A program made the position numbers and the translations under genes. 5,913 bases of DNA from Bryobacterales bacterium (GTDB lineage: Bacteria > Acidobacteriota > Terriglobia > Bryobacterales > Bryobacteraceae): NCBI GenBank assembly GCA_025353235.1, contig JANXQZ010000857.1, positions 1-5,913 of the forward strand, written 5' to 3'. Each line of letters starts with the position of its first letter. The stretch's first letter is position 1. Below, one piece after another: positions 4,847 through 5,913 of the stretch. Below the pieces are notes generated by a model. That model was given only the letters and a program-made list of their open reading frames with translations. It was not told the origin of the DNA and made no database searches.

Positions 4847-5913
4847 ATGAGCTATCAATCCCCCTGGATGAACGAAGAACTGGCGATGTTCCGCAAGACG
4901 GTCCGCCGCTTCGCGCAAGAAGAATTTGTCCCCAACGAAGCACGCTGGCGCGAGCAGCACCGCGTGGACCCGGAAGCCTGGACCAAGGCGGGCGACACCG
5001 GCCTGCTGCTAACCGATGTCCCCGAGGAGTACGGCGGCGGTGGTGGAACCTTCGCGCACGAAGCGGTGGTGATTGAAGAAATGGCCGCGTCCGGCGTTCA
5101 TTTCGGCGCGGGCGTGCACAGCATCGTCGCGCACTACATTCTCGAATACGCGACCGAGGAGCAGAAAAAGCACTGGCTCCCTCGCATGGCCAGCGCCGAT
5201 CTCATTGGAGCCATTGCCATGAGCGAGCCCGTGGCAGGGTCCGATTTGCAAGCGATCAAGACTACGGCGCGCCGGCAGGGAGAGTGCTACGTAATCAACG
5301 GTTCCAAAACGTTCATCACCAACGGGTGGCACGCCAGCCTCCTCTGCCTCGCTGTGAAAACCGATACCGCCGAACGCAGATCCAAGGGGATTTCGCTCGT
5401 GATGGTAGAAACCAAGGATCTGCCCGGCTATCGCGTGGGCCGCTCGCTAGAGAAGGTGGGCATGCACGGACAGGATACGTGCGAGCTGTTCTTCGATGAC
5501 ATGCGCATCCCCGCTTCGAATCTCTTGGGGCCTGAGGAGGGCAAAGGCTTCTATCAAATGATGCAGCAGTTGCCGTATGAGCGCATGACGGTGGCCGTGG
5601 GAGCGGTGGCGGTAACGGAACAAGCGGTGGCGATTACGACGAAGTACGTCAAGGAGCGGCAGGCGTTTGGGAAGACCCTTCTGGAGTTTCAGAATACCCG
5701 GTTCAAGCTGGCTGAATGCAAAACCGAGGCGCACATCGGGCGGGTGTTCCTCGACAATTGCATTGAGCGGCTCATGAAGGGCGAACTCGACACCGCCACT
5801 GCGGCCATGGCCAAATATTGGCTAACTGACAAGCAATGCCAGATTATCGACGAGTGCGTCCAGTTGCATGGAGGCTACGGCTACATGGTGGAGTATCCGA
5901 TTGCCCGCATGTG
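4847..5913 (+). CDS. Acyl-CoA dehydrogenase, long-chain type, 3' end cut by the window
   Basis: The frame is open from the ATG at 4847 to the right edge, giving 355 full codons; the family is usually about 380-390 residues, so only the C-terminus is missing. It is a flavoenzyme that oxidises acyl-CoA to the 2,3-enoyl-CoA and passes electrons to electron-transfer flavoprotein. The N-terminal helical domain includes GLLLTDVPEEYGGGGGTF. The middle beta domain holds the flavin-contacting AMSEPVAGSDLQ (residues 124-135) and FITNGWHA. The C-terminal helical domain holds KERQAFGK, LHGGYGYMVEYPIARM and QLPYERM. Glu245 in QLPYERM sits where long-chain and isovaleryl-CoA dehydrogenases keep their catalytic base. 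The alternative Glu site used by medium-chain enzymes would lie beyond the window. The chain-length preference is therefore inferred. There is no good ribosome site; AGGA lies 19 bases before the ATG. Confidence 0.94.
   Translation, partial: MSYQSPWMNEELAMFRKTVRRFAQEEFVPNEARWREQHRVDPEAWTKAGDTGLLLTDVPEEYGGGGGTFAHEAVVIEEMAASGVHFGAGVHSIVAHYILEYATEEQKKHWLPRMASADLIGAIAMSEPVAGSDLQAIKTTARRQGECYVINGSKTFITNGWHASLLCLAVKTDTAERRSKGISLVMVETKDLPGYRVGRSLEKVGMHGQDTCELFFDDMRIPASNLLGPEEGKGFYQMMQQLPYERMTVAVGAVAVTEQAVAITTKYVKERQAFGKTLLEFQNTRFKLAECKTEAHIGRVFLDNCIERLMKGELDTATAAMAKYWLTDKQCQIIDECVQLHGGYGYMVEYPIARM

Noticed and set aside
5009..5734. Frames on both strands within the acyl-CoA dehydrogenase gene
   Set aside because: They are shadows; the acyl-CoA dehydrogenase frame is uninterrupted from 4847 to the window edge and carries the family motifs throughout.

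Overview
The window looks like ordinary chromosomal DNA from a moderately GC-rich, soil-type bacterium. Acidobacteriota is my best guess. It rests on the combination of a small bactofilin with a Pro/Ala/Ser/Thr-rich N-terminal tail, a soluble GAF-containing HisKA_3 kinase, and an exported DUF3500 protein. No marker gene proves it. I see no tRNA, rRNA, CRISPR array, insertion sequence, integrase or phage gene, and no stretch over 300 bases without a gene.

Layout from left to right: (1) The 3' part of a YpfJ-type zinc metallopeptidase gene (+, to 629) enters from the left edge. (2) It converges with a bactofilin gene (-, 622-1128); the two 3' ends overlap by 8 bases. (3) An 83-base divergent gap (1129-1211) separates the bactofilin from a two-component pair on the + strand: a soluble GAF histidine kinase (1212-2906) and, 5 bases later, a NarL/LuxR-type response regulator (2912-3580). 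(4) The regulator converges with an exported DUF3500 protein gene (-, 3573-4787), again with an 8-base overlap. (5) A 59-base divergent gap (4788-4846) leads to an acyl-CoA dehydrogenase gene (+, 4847 to the right edge), which is cut before its stop codon.

The only clear functional unit is the kinase-regulator pair, which is almost certainly one operon and a cognate phosphorelay. The other genes are a protease, a cytoskeletal scaffold, an envelope or secreted protein of unknown role, and a fatty-acid or other acyl-CoA oxidation enzyme. They are neighbours by divergent or convergent arrangement, and nothing visible ties them into one pathway.

The most interesting non-coding signal is a perfect 9-bp inverted repeat with a 5-base loop (2814-2836). 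It lies inside the kinase's 3' coding end, just after the conserved ATPase domain and upstream of the regulator gene. The kinase's N-terminal domain of about 160 residues, which I can only tentatively compare to a globin fold, is the best candidate for undescribed protein biology. I do not see a clearly novel multi-gene system here.
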